Assembly: GCA_903839405.1 (NCBI GenBank)
Contig: CAIMCD010000038.1
Location: forward strand, 62,001 to 126,000
Source of the DNA: an uncultured Chlorobiaceae bacterium
GTDB lineage: Bacteria > Bacteroidota > Chlorobiia > Chlorobiales > Chlorobiaceae
DNA length: 64,000 bases
Direction of reading: 5' to 3'
Under the pieces are notes generated by a model. That model worked only from the letters and a program-made list of their open reading frames with translations, had not been told where the DNA came from and ran no database searches. Positions 1 to 8,750 of this stretch are shown one piece after another. Made by a program: the position numbers and the translations under genes. Numbering within the stretch: the stretch's first letter is position 1; every line of letters starts with the position of its first letter.

Positions 1-44
1 AGTAAAGCGGAGGCATATCGCCGGCTTGCTATTACAGTTGACAT
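1..44 (-). CDS. atpH: ATP synthase F1 delta subunit, N-terminus only (cut by window edge)
   Basis: On the minus strand an ATG at 44-42 opens a frame reading MSTVIASRRYASAL up to the window edge. The R-Y-A-x-A-L start is typical of the delta (OSCP) subunit, which joins the F1 head to the peripheral stalk. It begins 15 bases downstream of the atpF stop codon, the normal place for atpH. Only 14 residues are visible, so the call rests on this short motif and on gene order. Confidence 0.7.
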   Translation of the reverse strand, partial: MSTVIASRRYASAL

Positions 45-58
45 ATCGTGAGCAATTT

Positions 59-592
59 TCAGTTACGTTTTGTAGAAAGATCCTGAATCATGCTGTCAAC
101 GATCTTTTTCTGCGTATCAGCATCAAGATTGGCCTTGATAATCTTTTCGGCTCCCTTGATGGCAAGATCAGCAACCTCATTTCTGAGCACATCGAGTGCA
201 CGACGTTTTTCCTGCTCAATTTCATCCTTTGCCAGAGCGATCATTTTCTTCGCTTCTGACTGAGCCTTTTCGGTGATATCCGAGCGAAGCTTGTCGGAAT
301 AATCCTTCCCTTCACGAATGATGCGGTCTGACTCAGCATCGGCTTTTGCCAGCAGCTCCTTGTTTTTACGCAAAATAGCTTCCGACTCGTCCTTGGCGCT
401 GTGCGCACGGTCAATCGATGACTGAATTCCCTTTTCCCTCTCTTCCAGAGCACCAATAATAGGACCCCAGGCAATCTTCTTCAGAATAAGCAGCACAATC
501 ACAAACGTGATCGCAGTCCAGAAAATAAGACCGGGATTCGGGCTCAGAAGACTACCGGCAAGAAGTATAATTCCTGACGTAAGCATGAACAA
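59..592 (-). CDS. atpF: ATP synthase F0 subunit b
   Basis: This is the peripheral stalk subunit of F0F1-ATP synthase, anchoring delta and alpha to the membrane. The 177 residues show one N-terminal membrane segment (about 5-40, including [18 protein letters not shown]) and then a long charged helix rich in Glu, Lys and Ala, the family's coiled-coil stalk (about 45-165). The order atpB-atpE-atpF-atpH matches standard F0 operons. The gene starts about 95 bases after atpE, so coupling is by cotranscription and not by overlap. Confidence 0.95.
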   Translation of the reverse strand: MFMLTSGIILLAGSLLSPNPGLIFWTAITFVIVLLILKKIAWGPIIGALEEREKGIQSSIDRAHSAKDESEAILRKNKELLAKADAESDRIIREGKDYSDKLRSDITEKAQSEAKKMIALAKDEIEQEKRRALDVLRNEVADLAIKGAEKIIKANLDADTQKKIVDSMIQDLSTKRN

Positions 593-688
593 TGTTTCCT
601 TTAACGGGTTAATAAAACCCGGTTACGGTCTGAAATGATCAGCCGCAACCGGGATATCTTCTGTAACGAACCTGCAGGCCGTTCACTC

Positions 689-910
689 TTACTTAAGAGC
701 AAGAAGCACACAGATAACTTCGCCGAACAGAGCAACACCTTCGATAAGAGCTGCAGCAATAATCATGGTAGTACGGATATCGGCAGTCGCTTCAGGCTGA
801 CGAGCAACACCTTCAGCAGCAGAAGCTGCTACGTTACCAATACCAAGACCTGCGCCGATTACAGCAAGACCAGCACCAATACCAGCTCCAAGAAAACCCA
901 AACCTTCCAT
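689..910 (-). CDS. atpE: ATP synthase F0 subunit c
   Basis: The 73-residue proteolipid forms the rotor ring. It has two membrane helices: a glycine-rich first helix (GAGIGAGLAVIGAGLGIG), a polar loop with ARQPEA, and a second helix with the ion-carrying glutamate in AALIEGVALF. The Glu is followed by Gly where sodium-type rings have Ser or Thr, and the Gln of sodium sites is not evident, so a proton ring is the likelier reading (inference). It lies between atpB and atpF. Confidence 0.95.
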   Translation of the reverse strand: MEGLGFLGAGIGAGLAVIGAGLGIGNVAASAAEGVARQPEATADIRTTMIIAAALIEGVALFGEVICVLLALK

Positions 911-1027
911 CTTGTAATTACCCCTGTTTATTTGTTGTAAGTTGTTTGCTAACTAATTAGCAGTGTTAAATCCAGTTAATGAAAAGCATAAAAATAAGAG
1001 TTCTTTCTCAATAATCCTGAGCTCATT

Positions 1028-2065
1028 TTAGTGGTGAGCAACTCCGGCCTCGTGCTCCTCATGTCCTTCGTGTGCCGAAGCAAGCCCAATAAAGAGCGCT
1101 GAGAGCATCGTAAAGATAAAGGCCTGAAGGAACGCAACAAAGAGTTCAAGCAGGTAGATAAAGATTGAGAACGGCACCGACATCGCAACAGCGACAATAT
1201 AACTCTTTAAAATAAAGCTGATAAAGATAAGACTCAAAATAACGATATGGCCTGCCGTCATATTGGCAAACAACCGGATCGTCAGCGCAACCGGCTTGGT
1301 AAAGAGGCCAATAAACTCAATCGGAATCATGATAATCCAGAGGGCCGGATGCGTGCCGCCGGTCAGATGCGCAAGATAACCTTTCACACCGTGCGCCTTG
1401 AGGGCCGCAACCTGTGTAATGAAAAAGGTGAAAGTGGCAAGAGTCAGCGTGACGTTGATATTTCCGGTCGCCGTAGCGCCATAAGGAACCAGACCGAGAA
1501 GGTTACAGAGTAGAATAAAGAAAAATACGGTAAGAAGATACACGAGGTACTTCTCATATCCGACACCAATATTGGCTTTAGCGACATCGGTACGGATAAA
1601 CTCAACCAGCGCCTCCATGGCATTGACCAGCCCCTTTGGAGCCGTGCGAGGTGTCATCTTCTTGTATTTGCTGCCAACTACAGAAAAAACGACCAGAAGA
1701 ATTGCCGACACAACCCAGAGCATCACCACATGCTTGGTGATTGAAATATCAAAGCCGCCAACCACAATTCTCGGAAGATTGACGCTGCCGAAAGGCTCAA
1801 AGGCAAAAACATTGTTATCGAGAATATGATGCATGATAACATCTCCCGCTTTCTCCTCTTCAGGAGCCGCAGCTGGAGCCGGAACCGCAACGGCTGGCGA
1901 AGCAACAGGGGCGGGTGCAGCAACCGCAGTTGCCGTCTTCTGAGGAACGCCGGAGGCATTTTCAGGCAGAGCAAATGCGAGGCCGTTCGCATTCAGCAAT
2001 AAAGGTGCAAGGAGAGCTACAACCTTGAGAAAAGCTTTGGCCTGTATGACGTTTACCCGTTTCAT
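1028..2065 (-). CDS. atpB: ATP synthase F0 subunit a with long N-terminal extension
   Basis: Subunit a provides the proton half-channels against the c ring. At 345 residues it is about 70 longer than the E. coli protein. The extra part is N-terminal: a signal-like hydrophobic segment (about 10-32), then an Ala/Pro/Val-rich linker (about 45-72). Membrane helices follow, with the conserved arginine helix visible as [18 protein letters not shown] His/Glu-rich tail ([12 protein letters not shown]) closes the protein. The start overlaps the stop of the upstream AtpI-like gene by 4 bases, suggesting translational coupling. Confidence 0.95.
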   Translation of the reverse strand: MKRVNVIQAKAFLKVVALLAPLLLNANGLAFALPENASGVPQKTATAVAAPAPVASPAVAVPAPAAAPEEEKAGDVIMHHILDNNVFAFEPFGSVNLPRIVVGGFDISITKHVVMLWVVSAILLVVFSVVGSKYKKMTPRTAPKGLVNAMEALVEFIRTDVAKANIGVGYEKYLVYLLTVFFFILLCNLLGLVPYGATATGNINVTLTLATFTFFITQVAALKAHGVKGYLAHLTGGTHPALWIIMIPIEFIGLFTKPVALTIRLFANMTAGHIVILSLIFISFILKSYIVAVAMSVPFSIFIYLLELFVAFLQAFIFTMLSALFIGLASAHEGHEEHEAGVAHH

Positions 2066-2448
2066 GCAGTGTTCTTTTTCTGTTTATTTTTCTTTTGATA
2101 CCCGAGAATTTCAACAATCACGTAGATACAGTAAAAGGCAAAAAATGAGAGAACAAAGTCGTTGACGACCACCATGTGCCGGATAATAACCAGTGCAATC
2201 AGCACCATCAGTATCAGCATCCGTACGGTCAGTCCGCCGAAAACAACCTTGGTGAAGATGACAGAGGCTTTGTCAACGGCATATTCAAAGAGCAGATAGC
2301 CTGTAAGGGCATTGACCGCCACCATGATCCAGGCAACAAAGAGCGAGTGAATATCAAAACTTCCCGGTTTGAGTCCGGTAAATATAACCACCCATAAAAC
2401 GACGGACAAAATACATAACTTTACTAAAAAATCAAACAATGGTTTCAT
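2062..2448 (-). CDS. AtpI-like small membrane protein
   Basis: This 128-residue protein has about four hydrophobic segments (about 5-25, 33-55, 70-90, 93-117) and a lysine-rich C-terminus ([13 protein letters not shown]). Its place just before atpB, overlapping it by 4 bases, is where many bacteria encode AtpI, which helps c-ring assembly or carries magnesium for the ATPase. I do not recognise a diagnostic motif, so the assignment rests on topology and position. It pairs with the AtpZ-like gene immediately upstream. Confidence 0.7.
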   Translation of the reverse strand: MKPLFDFLVKLCILSVVLWVVIFTGLKPGSFDIHSLFVAWIMVAVNALTGYLLFEYAVDKASVIFTKVVFGGLTVRMLILMVLIALVIIRHMVVVNDFVLSFFAFYCIYVIVEILGYQKKNKQKKNTA

Positions 2449-2494
2449 ATCTCACGCTCTTTCTTGATTTAACAAATGTAGAATCGTAACTGCA

Positions 2495-2740
2495 CTATTT
2501 TTTTTTGTTTGCAGACCGCACAACCTTCATGAGCAGCAGCACCATACCAGCCATTCCAACGAGGACTCCAGCAAGGAGCAGTATCGGAGAGGTTCCAAGC
2601 CGGCTATCGGCCCAATATCCAAGCAAGACAAAAAAAACAAAGCTTACAGCAATCTGCAGGCCAAGGCCCATATAATCTGACATCGCCCGGGCTGAACGGC
2701 CGAACTGTTCCGAAAACCTCTCTTCATCGGGTGTTTTCAT
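2495..2740 (-). CDS. atpZ: AtpZ/AtpI family ATP synthase accessory protein
   Basis: An 81-residue protein with a charged N-terminus and two membrane helices (about 25-45 and 52-72). The segment GYWADSRLGTSPILLLAG matches the AtpZ/AtpI family pattern of a first helix, a G-x-x-x-D-x-x-x-G-T-S-P turn and a second helix. It is the first gene of the atp cluster here, so the operon promoter probably lies in the divergent gap 2741-2977 shared with pgeF. Family members are linked to F0 assembly or ion supply. Confidence 0.8.
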   Translation of the reverse strand: MKTPDEERFSEQFGRSARAMSDYMGLGLQIAVSFVFFVLLGYWADSRLGTSPILLLAGVLVGMAGMVLLLMKVVRSANKKK

Positions 2741-2977
2741 CGGTCAGCGCCTTTTTTATCATCAATGTTCATTCCCGCCGGCACAGCGCTCGGTACTACC
2801 GAAAAAAAAGCCGCGCTAGAGTGCATTATTTCGAGCTGAAAGATAATACAGTTCCGCAAATAATGAACCGTTAACAGCAATTCTGTAAATCAGGCTCTCG
2901 AACAAACAACGAAAAATCTCTATTTTGCGCAATTGAGAAGCAGCCACACCCCATGTAACACCACCGGAGAAAAGGTA

Positions 2978-3775
2978 ATGTCCAGCTTAATGACCTCAGA
3001 GCAACCGCCGGAATATATCCAGCCGGAGATCTTCAAAAGTTACCCCCAGCTGCTTGCACTCCAAAGCACGAGAAAAGGAGGGGTGAGTAAGGGAGGTTGC
3101 GCCTCTTTGAACCTTGGAAACAATACCGGAGATGCTCCCGAAAATATCCGTGAAAACACCCGACGACTCTGTGCAGCACTTGGCATTGATCCCCGTAACA
3201 TCGCCAGCTCGGTGCAGATCCACGGCACCAAAATACTGAAGGCCGAAGAGCCGGGGCAATATGAGGGCTATGACGGCTTCATGACCAATAAAAAAGATCT
3301 TTTTCTTGCGATACTTACGGCCGACTGCTATCCGGTTCTCTTCTATGATCCACACCATCAGGCCGTCGGAGCGGCTCATGCCGGCTGGAAAGGGAGTGCC
3401 CACCGTATTGTCATAAAAACCCTTGAAGCCATGCACACAAGCTTTAACTCCAACCCTGCTGAGTGTTTGGTCTCTATTGGAACAGGAATTTCCGCCGCAG
3501 CCTATGAGGTTGATCGAGAGATTGCTGGCGCATTTCCTTCTGGCTGCGTTCAACGCTCCCCGCGCACTTTGGACGAAGAGAGATACCTGCTCGATCTCGC
3601 AATGGTGAACTACCTCCAACTCCTGGAGGCAGGAGTCAACCCCTCACATATCGAGCGCTCCCCCTTCTGCTCATTTGGTGACCATGAGCTGTTTTTCTCT
3701 TACCGGCGGGATCAGGGCAAGACCGGGCGGATGATAAGCTTGATCGGAATCCGCTCAGAGCAACAAAGCGCCTGA
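2978..3775 (+). CDS. pgeF: Peptidoglycan editing factor / YfiH (laccase-domain) family
   Basis: YfiH/PgeF proteins are cytosolic zinc-binding enzymes. The E. coli member removes wrongly incorporated residues from cell wall precursors, and other members act on purine nucleosides. Family signatures are present: LTADCYPVLFYD with the metal-site cysteine, AAHAGWKGSA with the conserved His, and CSFGDHELFFSYRRD near the C-terminus. The start at 2978 is preceded by GGAGAAAAGG; an upstream in-frame start at 2933 would add 15 residues with no family similarity. The product is 265 residues. It is divergent from atpZ and converges on the CoA transferase gene. Confidence 0.88.
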   Translation: MSSLMTSEQPPEYIQPEIFKSYPQLLALQSTRKGGVSKGGCASLNLGNNTGDAPENIRENTRRLCAALGIDPRNIASSVQIHGTKILKAEEPGQYEGYDGFMTNKKDLFLAILTADCYPVLFYDPHHQAVGAAHAGWKGSAHRIVIKTLEAMHTSFNSNPAECLVSIGTGISAAAYEVDREIAGAFPSGCVQRSPRTLDEERYLLDLAMVNYLQLLEAGVNPSHIERSPFCSFGDHELFFSYRRDQGKTGRMISLIGIRSEQQSA

Positions 3776-3799
3776 AACAATCCCGCGTCACCAGAACGG

Positions 3800-5092
3800 C
3801 TACATGCAGCTCCGGCCGTAAGAACCATAGAGTTCATGGGCTTTGCGGCAAATGTCCTCCCTGAAATCCGGATGCGCTATGGCGGCAAGAGCCTCGGCTC
3901 TCTGGCGGAGATTTTTACCCTGCAGATTAGCAATCCCAAATTCGGTAACCACATACTGCACATGGGCCCTTGTGGTCACAACCCCGGCCCCCGGATTGAG
4001 TTGCGGTACAATGCGCGACAACCCGTGCCGGGTCATGGAGGGGAGCGCAATAATCGGCTTGCCTCCTTTGGATAGTGCGGCGCCACGGATAAAGTCCATC
4101 TGGCCTCCAACGCCGGAATAATATTTGTGGCCGATCGAATCGGCGCAGACCTGGCCGGTCATATCAATCTCCAGTGCGCTGTTGATGGCCGTCACTTTGG
4201 GGTTTTTACGGATCTCCCGCGTATCGTTGACATAGTCGGAGGGAAACATCTCGACAAGGGGATTATCATCCACAAAATCGTAGAGGCGACGGGTTCCGAC
4301 CAGAAAGCTTGCAACAATAATCTCCTTGTGGGTCCGCTTTTTGCTCCCGTTGATCACCCCTTTTTCCACCAGATCAAGCAGACCATCCGAAAACATTTCA
4401 GAATGAATACCAAGATCGCGGTGGCCGGAAAGCGCCGCAAGCGTTGCATCGGGAATCGCGCCAATGCCCATCTGCAGGGTGGCTCCATCCTCAACCAGCG
4501 AGGCCACATGGTGGCCGATGCGGATCTCCGTATCACTCAAGGGGTGACGGGGAGTCTCAGGAATGGGATCATCCACCTCAACCATTGCATGAATCTTGCT
4601 CGTATGCAGCAACCCTTCCCCATGTGTGCGCGGCATGTTGCTATTAACCTGGGCAATAACCAGCTTTGCGGTATGCACGGCCGCAAGGGCGATATCAACC
4701 GAAACGCCGAGGGAACAGTAGCCGTGTCGGTCAGGAGGCGAGACATGAACCAGGGCTACATCAAGAGGAAGAATCTGATTGAAGAAAAGCGAAGGGATAT
4801 CGCTCAGAAAAACCGGAATGGCGTCTGCGCAGCCGCTCTGAACGGCACCACGCACATTCTTTCCTACAAAAAAAGTATTGAGGCGGAAACTTTCATGGTA
4901 GTGCGGCAGGGTGTAGGCGGCTGTGCCTTCGGTATGCAGGCTGACAATTTCAACATCTCTCAACTCGCCCGCCCTTTGAACCATAGCCTCAACCAACCGC
5001 TGCGGCGTTGCCGCCGCAGTATGCAGAAATACCCTGTCACCCGATTTGATTCTTGCTACCGCATCTTCGGCCGAAAGCGTCGGATAATGCAT
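3800..5092 (-). CDS. Acetyl-CoA hydrolase / 4-hydroxybutyrate-type CoA transferase
   Basis: About 430 residues of the Cat1/acetyl-CoA hydrolase class I CoA transferase family, which move CoA between acyl groups or hydrolyse acetyl-CoA through a glutamyl thioester. Visible family features are ALVHVSPPDRHGYCSLG (N-terminal half), LQMGIGAIPDA, and the region around NSALEIDMTGQVCAD with the probable catalytic Glu, followed by GVGGQMDFIRGA. ATG 5092 is preferred to a TTG one codon upstream. It is downstream of ftsZ on the same strand (33-base gap), but its role is metabolic. Substrate cannot be decided from sequence. Confidence 0.85.
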   Translation of the reverse strand: MHYPTLSAEDAVARIKSGDRVFLHTAAATPQRLVEAMVQRAGELRDVEIVSLHTEGTAAYTLPHYHESFRLNTFFVGKNVRGAVQSGCADAIPVFLSDIPSLFFNQILPLDVALVHVSPPDRHGYCSLGVSVDIALAAVHTAKLVIAQVNSNMPRTHGEGLLHTSKIHAMVEVDDPIPETPRHPLSDTEIRIGHHVASLVEDGATLQMGIGAIPDATLAALSGHRDLGIHSEMFSDGLLDLVEKGVINGSKKRTHKEIIVASFLVGTRRLYDFVDDNPLVEMFPSDYVNDTREIRKNPKVTAINSALEIDMTGQVCADSIGHKYYSGVGGQMDFIRGAALSKGGKPIIALPSMTRHGLSRIVPQLNPGAGVVTTRAHVQYVVTEFGIANLQGKNLRQRAEALAAIAHPDFREDICRKAHELYGSYGRSCM

Positions 5093-5128
5093 CAACTTCT
5101 TGTTCCTTGTTTACAACAAAAGCCCTCT

Positions 5129-6424
5129 TTAGATGCCGTTGTTTTTCCGGCGCAGATATGCCGGGGTGTCAGAAAGCCCTTTCTCTATTTTATCCTCATG
5201 TTCCCCCGCATTTCCCGCAACCGGCGGGTGATAAGAGGAGTCATGAGCGGTATTTTTCTTGATACCAATCTCATGCGGATCATGAATCGATAACTGCCTG
5301 CGGATATAGGCGGGAATGCGCAGATCCTCTTCCTGACGTTCAGGATAGAGCCCACTGCCCTGCCGTATGGATGAGGCGGGCATGTGACCATGGCGGCCTC
5401 CCGGTACGGCTGCCGCTGGCTGGCGGACCGGCGGCACCTTCTCGTCACCCTGCTCCTTGCGCTTGAATCCGGTCACAATAACAGTAACGCGAATTTCGCC
5501 CGAAACCTGTGGCTCATCGACATAGCCGTTGATAATCTTGGCATCACTGCCGACCTGTTCCTCAATATAGTTCATGGCATCCGACATGTCGCGCATGGTG
5601 ACTTCACCGGTAATATTGACCAGTACACCCCGTGCGCCCTTTACCGATACCCCTTCAAGCAGCGGGCTGTTAATGGCGTCAGACGATGCTTTTAAGGCAC
5701 GGCGCTCCCCGGCGGCGGCGGCAGAGCCCATAACCGCATCGCCCGCTCCCGACATGATACTGCGCACATCGGCAAAATCAACATTGACATGGCCGTGACG
5801 GGTAATAATGTCGGCAATCCCTTTGGCCGCGCGGTAGAGCACGTCATTGGCCATGTTGAAGGCCTCCGTAGCACTTACCCCCTCTTCGGCAATGCTGAGA
5901 ATCTTTTCGTTCTCGACAAGAATCAGGGTATCAATATATTTGCGCAGCTCGGCGATACCGCCGTCGGCAATCTTCGCCTTGACCTGGCCTTCAAAGTTGA
6001 AAGGCCGGGTCACAACGCCGATGGTCAAAATACCCATATTTCGGGCAATTGAGGCAATCACCGGAGCTGCACCTGTACCGGTGCCCTTGCCCATGCCTGC
6101 GGCAATAAAGACCAGGTCAGCGCCCCGGAGCTGAGCCGCAATGATTTCGCGGTCATCATCGGCCGCCTGACGCCCTTTGGCCGGATCCGCTCCTGCACCA
6201 AGCCCGTTGGTTGCTTTTTTTCCGATCTGTACCCTGATCGGAGCTTTCGAGTTCAAAAGCGCCTGACGATCGGTATTGAAGACGATATATTCAACACCGC
6301 TTATTTTCCGGTCGATCATGTTGTTTACCGCATTGCCGCCGCAACCGCCAACACCGACAATCCTGATGGTAACCCCTTTGCCCTGGTCGCTGTCAAACAG
6401 TCCGGGATCCAGCTCAAATGCCAT
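5129..6424 (-). CDS. ftsZ: Cell division GTPase FtsZ
   Basis: FtsZ forms the cytokinetic ring. The 431 residues include the nucleotide-binding start [13 protein letters not shown], the tubulin signature region [19 protein letters not shown], and the T7 loop [11 protein letters not shown]. Two points are odd. The signature, GGGTGTG in most FtsZ, reads GKGTGTG here, with Lys113 encoded at 6086-6088. The C-terminal tail holds two copies of the FtsA/ZipA-docking peptide, RIPAYIRRQ (369-377) and DTPAYLRRK (419-427), separated by a polar linker. GGGGAG precedes the start. It is the last division gene of the dcw cluster, 33 bases after ftsA. Confidence 0.97.
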   Translation of the reverse strand: MAFELDPGLFDSDQGKGVTIRIVGVGGCGGNAVNNMIDRKISGVEYIVFNTDRQALLNSKAPIRVQIGKKATNGLGAGADPAKGRQAADDDREIIAAQLRGADLVFIAAGMGKGTGTGAAPVIASIARNMGILTIGVVTRPFNFEGQVKAKIADGGIAELRKYIDTLILVENEKILSIAEEGVSATEAFNMANDVLYRAAKGIADIITRHGHVNVDFADVRSIMSGAGDAVMGSAAAAGERRALKASSDAINSPLLEGVSVKGARGVLVNITGEVTMRDMSDAMNYIEEQVGSDAKIINGYVDEPQVSGEIRVTVIVTGFKRKEQGDEKVPPVRQPAAAVPGGRHGHMPASSIRQGSGLYPERQEEDLRIPAYIRRQLSIHDPHEIGIKKNTAHDSSYHPPVAGNAGEHEDKIEKGLSDTPAYLRRKNNGI

Positions 6425-6456
6425 TGTATCAGTTCTCCCCTGTTAAATCGCTCTCA

Positions 6457-7758
6457 TTAAAGTTGCTCCCAGAATTTCTTCAATCGATCCACAATTTTTT
6501 TCCCGGCAGGATTCAGCTCCTGCTCAACACTCTCCTCCTGGACCGGTGAGGGAGTATCTGGTTGAGGCACCTCAACGGTCGAGGTGAAACCATGCTCCTC
6601 CGAGAGGTTGTTTTGAAATGCATGGGCAACAAGACCCATGACCGTGGCATACATCGGGTTGTTAACCGATCCCTTTATCCCGCCGGAAACTCCTTCGGGA
6701 TAGCCGATACGGACATCGAGGCCAAGCACATCATGCGCAAGCTCCTCCGTACCCGGCAACAGTGAACCTCCACCGGTTATAATGGCTCCGGCATTGAGAT
6801 ATTCATAATATCCAGAACGCTTCACCGAGTCACGCACCAGCTCCAGAATCTCCATCATCCGGGCTTCAATGATCATGGTGAGTGAGCTCTGGGGAATGGA
6901 TTTTTGCGGCCGCCCCTCAATACCCTCAATCAGAATATCCTTATCCTCTCCGCTGAGACGACTGTACGCGCACCCATTCTTGATTTTCAGCTCCTCGGCC
7001 ACCTCATAGAGCGCTTTCACTCCGTGAGCAATATCATGGGTCACGTCGTTTGCCGCAACCTTGATTACCTCAGAGTAACGAATTGCGCCATCAATATAAA
7101 TAGCTACTTCGGTCGTTCCTCCACCGATATCAATAACAACCACACCGCTTTTCTTCTCCCGTTCTTTCATCACCGCAATGCCGGAGGCAACCGGCTCAAA
7201 GGTAACTGCACTGATATCCAGACCGGCTTTTTCAACACACTGCTTGATATTGCGGATCTTTGTGCGGAGACCGACCACAATATAGGCGCTGCCGCGCATG
7301 GTCGTTCCGGCCATGCCTATCGGATCAAGCAGCCCATCCTGATCGTCAACAATGAACTCCTGGGGAATGACATGAATAATTTCATGATCGATATCCAGAT
7401 AGCGGATATTGGTCTTGGCCTTTTCCAGAAAGCGCTTCACATCAGAATCATTGACAATCCCGGTCTGATTGATACTGATCTCGGAATTGCTGTGAATACA
7501 ATGGACGTGCGCACCGGAAATCCCGACATTTACTCCGTGGATACGAATGGAAGACTCCCGCTCGGCATCGGCAACAGCGGCCCGGATAGCGGCGACAGTC
7601 TTGTTGATATTGACAACCGTTGCCCGTTGAAGACCATCGGAGTTGGAACGCCCTTTTCCAAGCACGTTGAGTTTTCCGATTTCATCTTTTTCGGCAACCA
7701 CCACACAGACCTTTGTGGTACCAATATCCAGTCCTACAGCGATATTGCTCTTCAGCAT
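6457..7758 (-). CDS. ftsA: Cell division protein FtsA
   Basis: This actin-like ATPase tethers FtsZ to the membrane and recruits late division proteins. The 433 residues show the phosphate 1 motif GLDIGTTKVCVVVAE, the second phosphate motif VVVIDIGGGTTEVAIY and the adenosine motif AIITGGGSLLPG. The C-terminus ends in a basic-amphipathic stretch, KKIVDRLKKFWEQL, fitting the family's membrane-targeting helix. It lies between ftsQ and ftsZ in the classical order. Confidence 0.96.
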   Translation of the reverse strand: MLKSNIAVGLDIGTTKVCVVVAEKDEIGKLNVLGKGRSNSDGLQRATVVNINKTVAAIRAAVADAERESSIRIHGVNVGISGAHVHCIHSNSEISINQTGIVNDSDVKRFLEKAKTNIRYLDIDHEIIHVIPQEFIVDDQDGLLDPIGMAGTTMRGSAYIVVGLRTKIRNIKQCVEKAGLDISAVTFEPVASGIAVMKEREKKSGVVVIDIGGGTTEVAIYIDGAIRYSEVIKVAANDVTHDIAHGVKALYEVAEELKIKNGCAYSRLSGEDKDILIEGIEGRPQKSIPQSSLTMIIEARMMEILELVRDSVKRSGYYEYLNAGAIITGGGSLLPGTEELAHDVLGLDVRIGYPEGVSGGIKGSVNNPMYATVMGLVAHAFQNNLSEEHGFTSTVEVPQPDTPSPVQEESVEQELNPAGKKIVDRLKKFWEQL

Positions 7759-7780
7759 TGTTACTTATCTTGCATGATTA

Positions 7781-8668
7781 TCACAGCGAAGCACTCTGGG
7801 GAAGCTCCACGGCTTCCGGCTCCCTGGTAAAAATTCTGTCCCTAAACCTCAAGTCCACGCTCTCATAAGCGTTATAACCTTTTTTTGACACAACCTTTTG
7901 CCAGAATATCTCGAATTTTTTCAACTTTTCCTTGAATTTCCCATCATTGCCAACAATAAAACGGGCCGGTGCCTGAAGGGTTTTGCAATAGCTCATATTG
8001 CCGCCATCCAGATGAAGCTCGCAGATAAGAAGGCAGGCATACTCACTCTGCGTCAACGCCTCCAAAAACTGCTTAAGCAGCTCCACATCACGCTCTTCAA
8101 GCTGCTGCAACCCTCTTTCGCTCTTCTTGAAGCGGCTTATGCCTGAAACTACAAGAAATTTTGGAATCCGACCCAAAAACTCTTGTTTGCCTGGCAAGAT
8201 AACCCCTTCACGATCAATCGCCATAACCTTGCCGTCAAGCATTGTCAGGGCAATCGGCTGGCGCTCCGAAACCCTGACACGGACAATCCCGTTCAGCTCC
8301 TTGCTGATTTGGGCATCGCGAACATAGGGGTGCTCAAAAATTCGGCTTTTAAGCTCTTCCGGGTCGACCTCCTGCATCTTGCGCCCTTTATAGCCGTTCA
8401 GACGCATGGAGAGTTCACCATGACGGATAAGGGAGAGGCCGTCCAGAACAAAGGCCCTGACATCAACCTCTTGCTTCCAATGTGCAGCATAGACGGCCAA
8501 ACCTGCAAGAGCAAACAGAAGAATGAGAAAAACAAAGAGCAGCGATTTCAAACTCCCGCCGGAAACCGCAGCCGCAGGAGCACTCTGCTCTGTGGCTCCT
8601 TTCCGGGAACCCTTGGCTCCGGGATCCGGGAACTCTGCCGGATTATCCTGGTGTTCGGAATCAGCCAT
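7781..8668 (-). CDS. ftsQ: Cell division protein FtsQ/DivIB
   Basis: A 295-residue bitopic protein: a cytosolic Pro/Gly/Ser-rich N-terminus (1-38), one membrane helix (about 40-62, LKSLLFVFLILLFALAGLAV), then a periplasmic POTRA-like part starting near VRAFVLDGLSLI. The DREGVILP element (IDREGVILPG) is the usual FtsQ landmark. FtsQ bridges FtsZ/FtsA assembly to the FtsW-FtsI synthase. Sequence conservation is low, as is normal for the family; position between murC and ftsA is strong support. Confidence 0.9.
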   Translation of the reverse strand: MADSEHQDNPAEFPDPGAKGSRKGATEQSAPAAAVSGGSLKSLLFVFLILLFALAGLAVYAAHWKQEVDVRAFVLDGLSLIRHGELSMRLNGYKGRKMQEVDPEELKSRIFEHPYVRDAQISKELNGIVRVRVSERQPIALTMLDGKVMAIDREGVILPGKQEFLGRIPKFLVVSGISRFKKSERGLQQLEERDVELLKQFLEALTQSEYACLLICELHLDGGNMSYCKTLQAPARFIVGNDGKFKEKLKKFEIFWQKVVSKKGYNAYESVDLRFRDRIFTREPEAVELPQSASL

Positions 8669-8750
8669 AAGTTACAAGAATTTTCAACTCTATTTATCCG
8701 CTCCGCCATCACTCTTGAAAAAACTTTCCGTCAACTCTCTGCCGGCTCAG

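Noticed and set aside
4127..5293. A 388-codon plus-strand open frame opposite the CoA transferase gene.
   Set aside because: It is antisense to a clear family member and has no family features; long shadow frames are common in this GC range.
6904..7830. A 308-codon plus-strand open frame opposite ftsA.
   Set aside because: Antisense to a well-supported gene; composition is that of a reversed coding strand.
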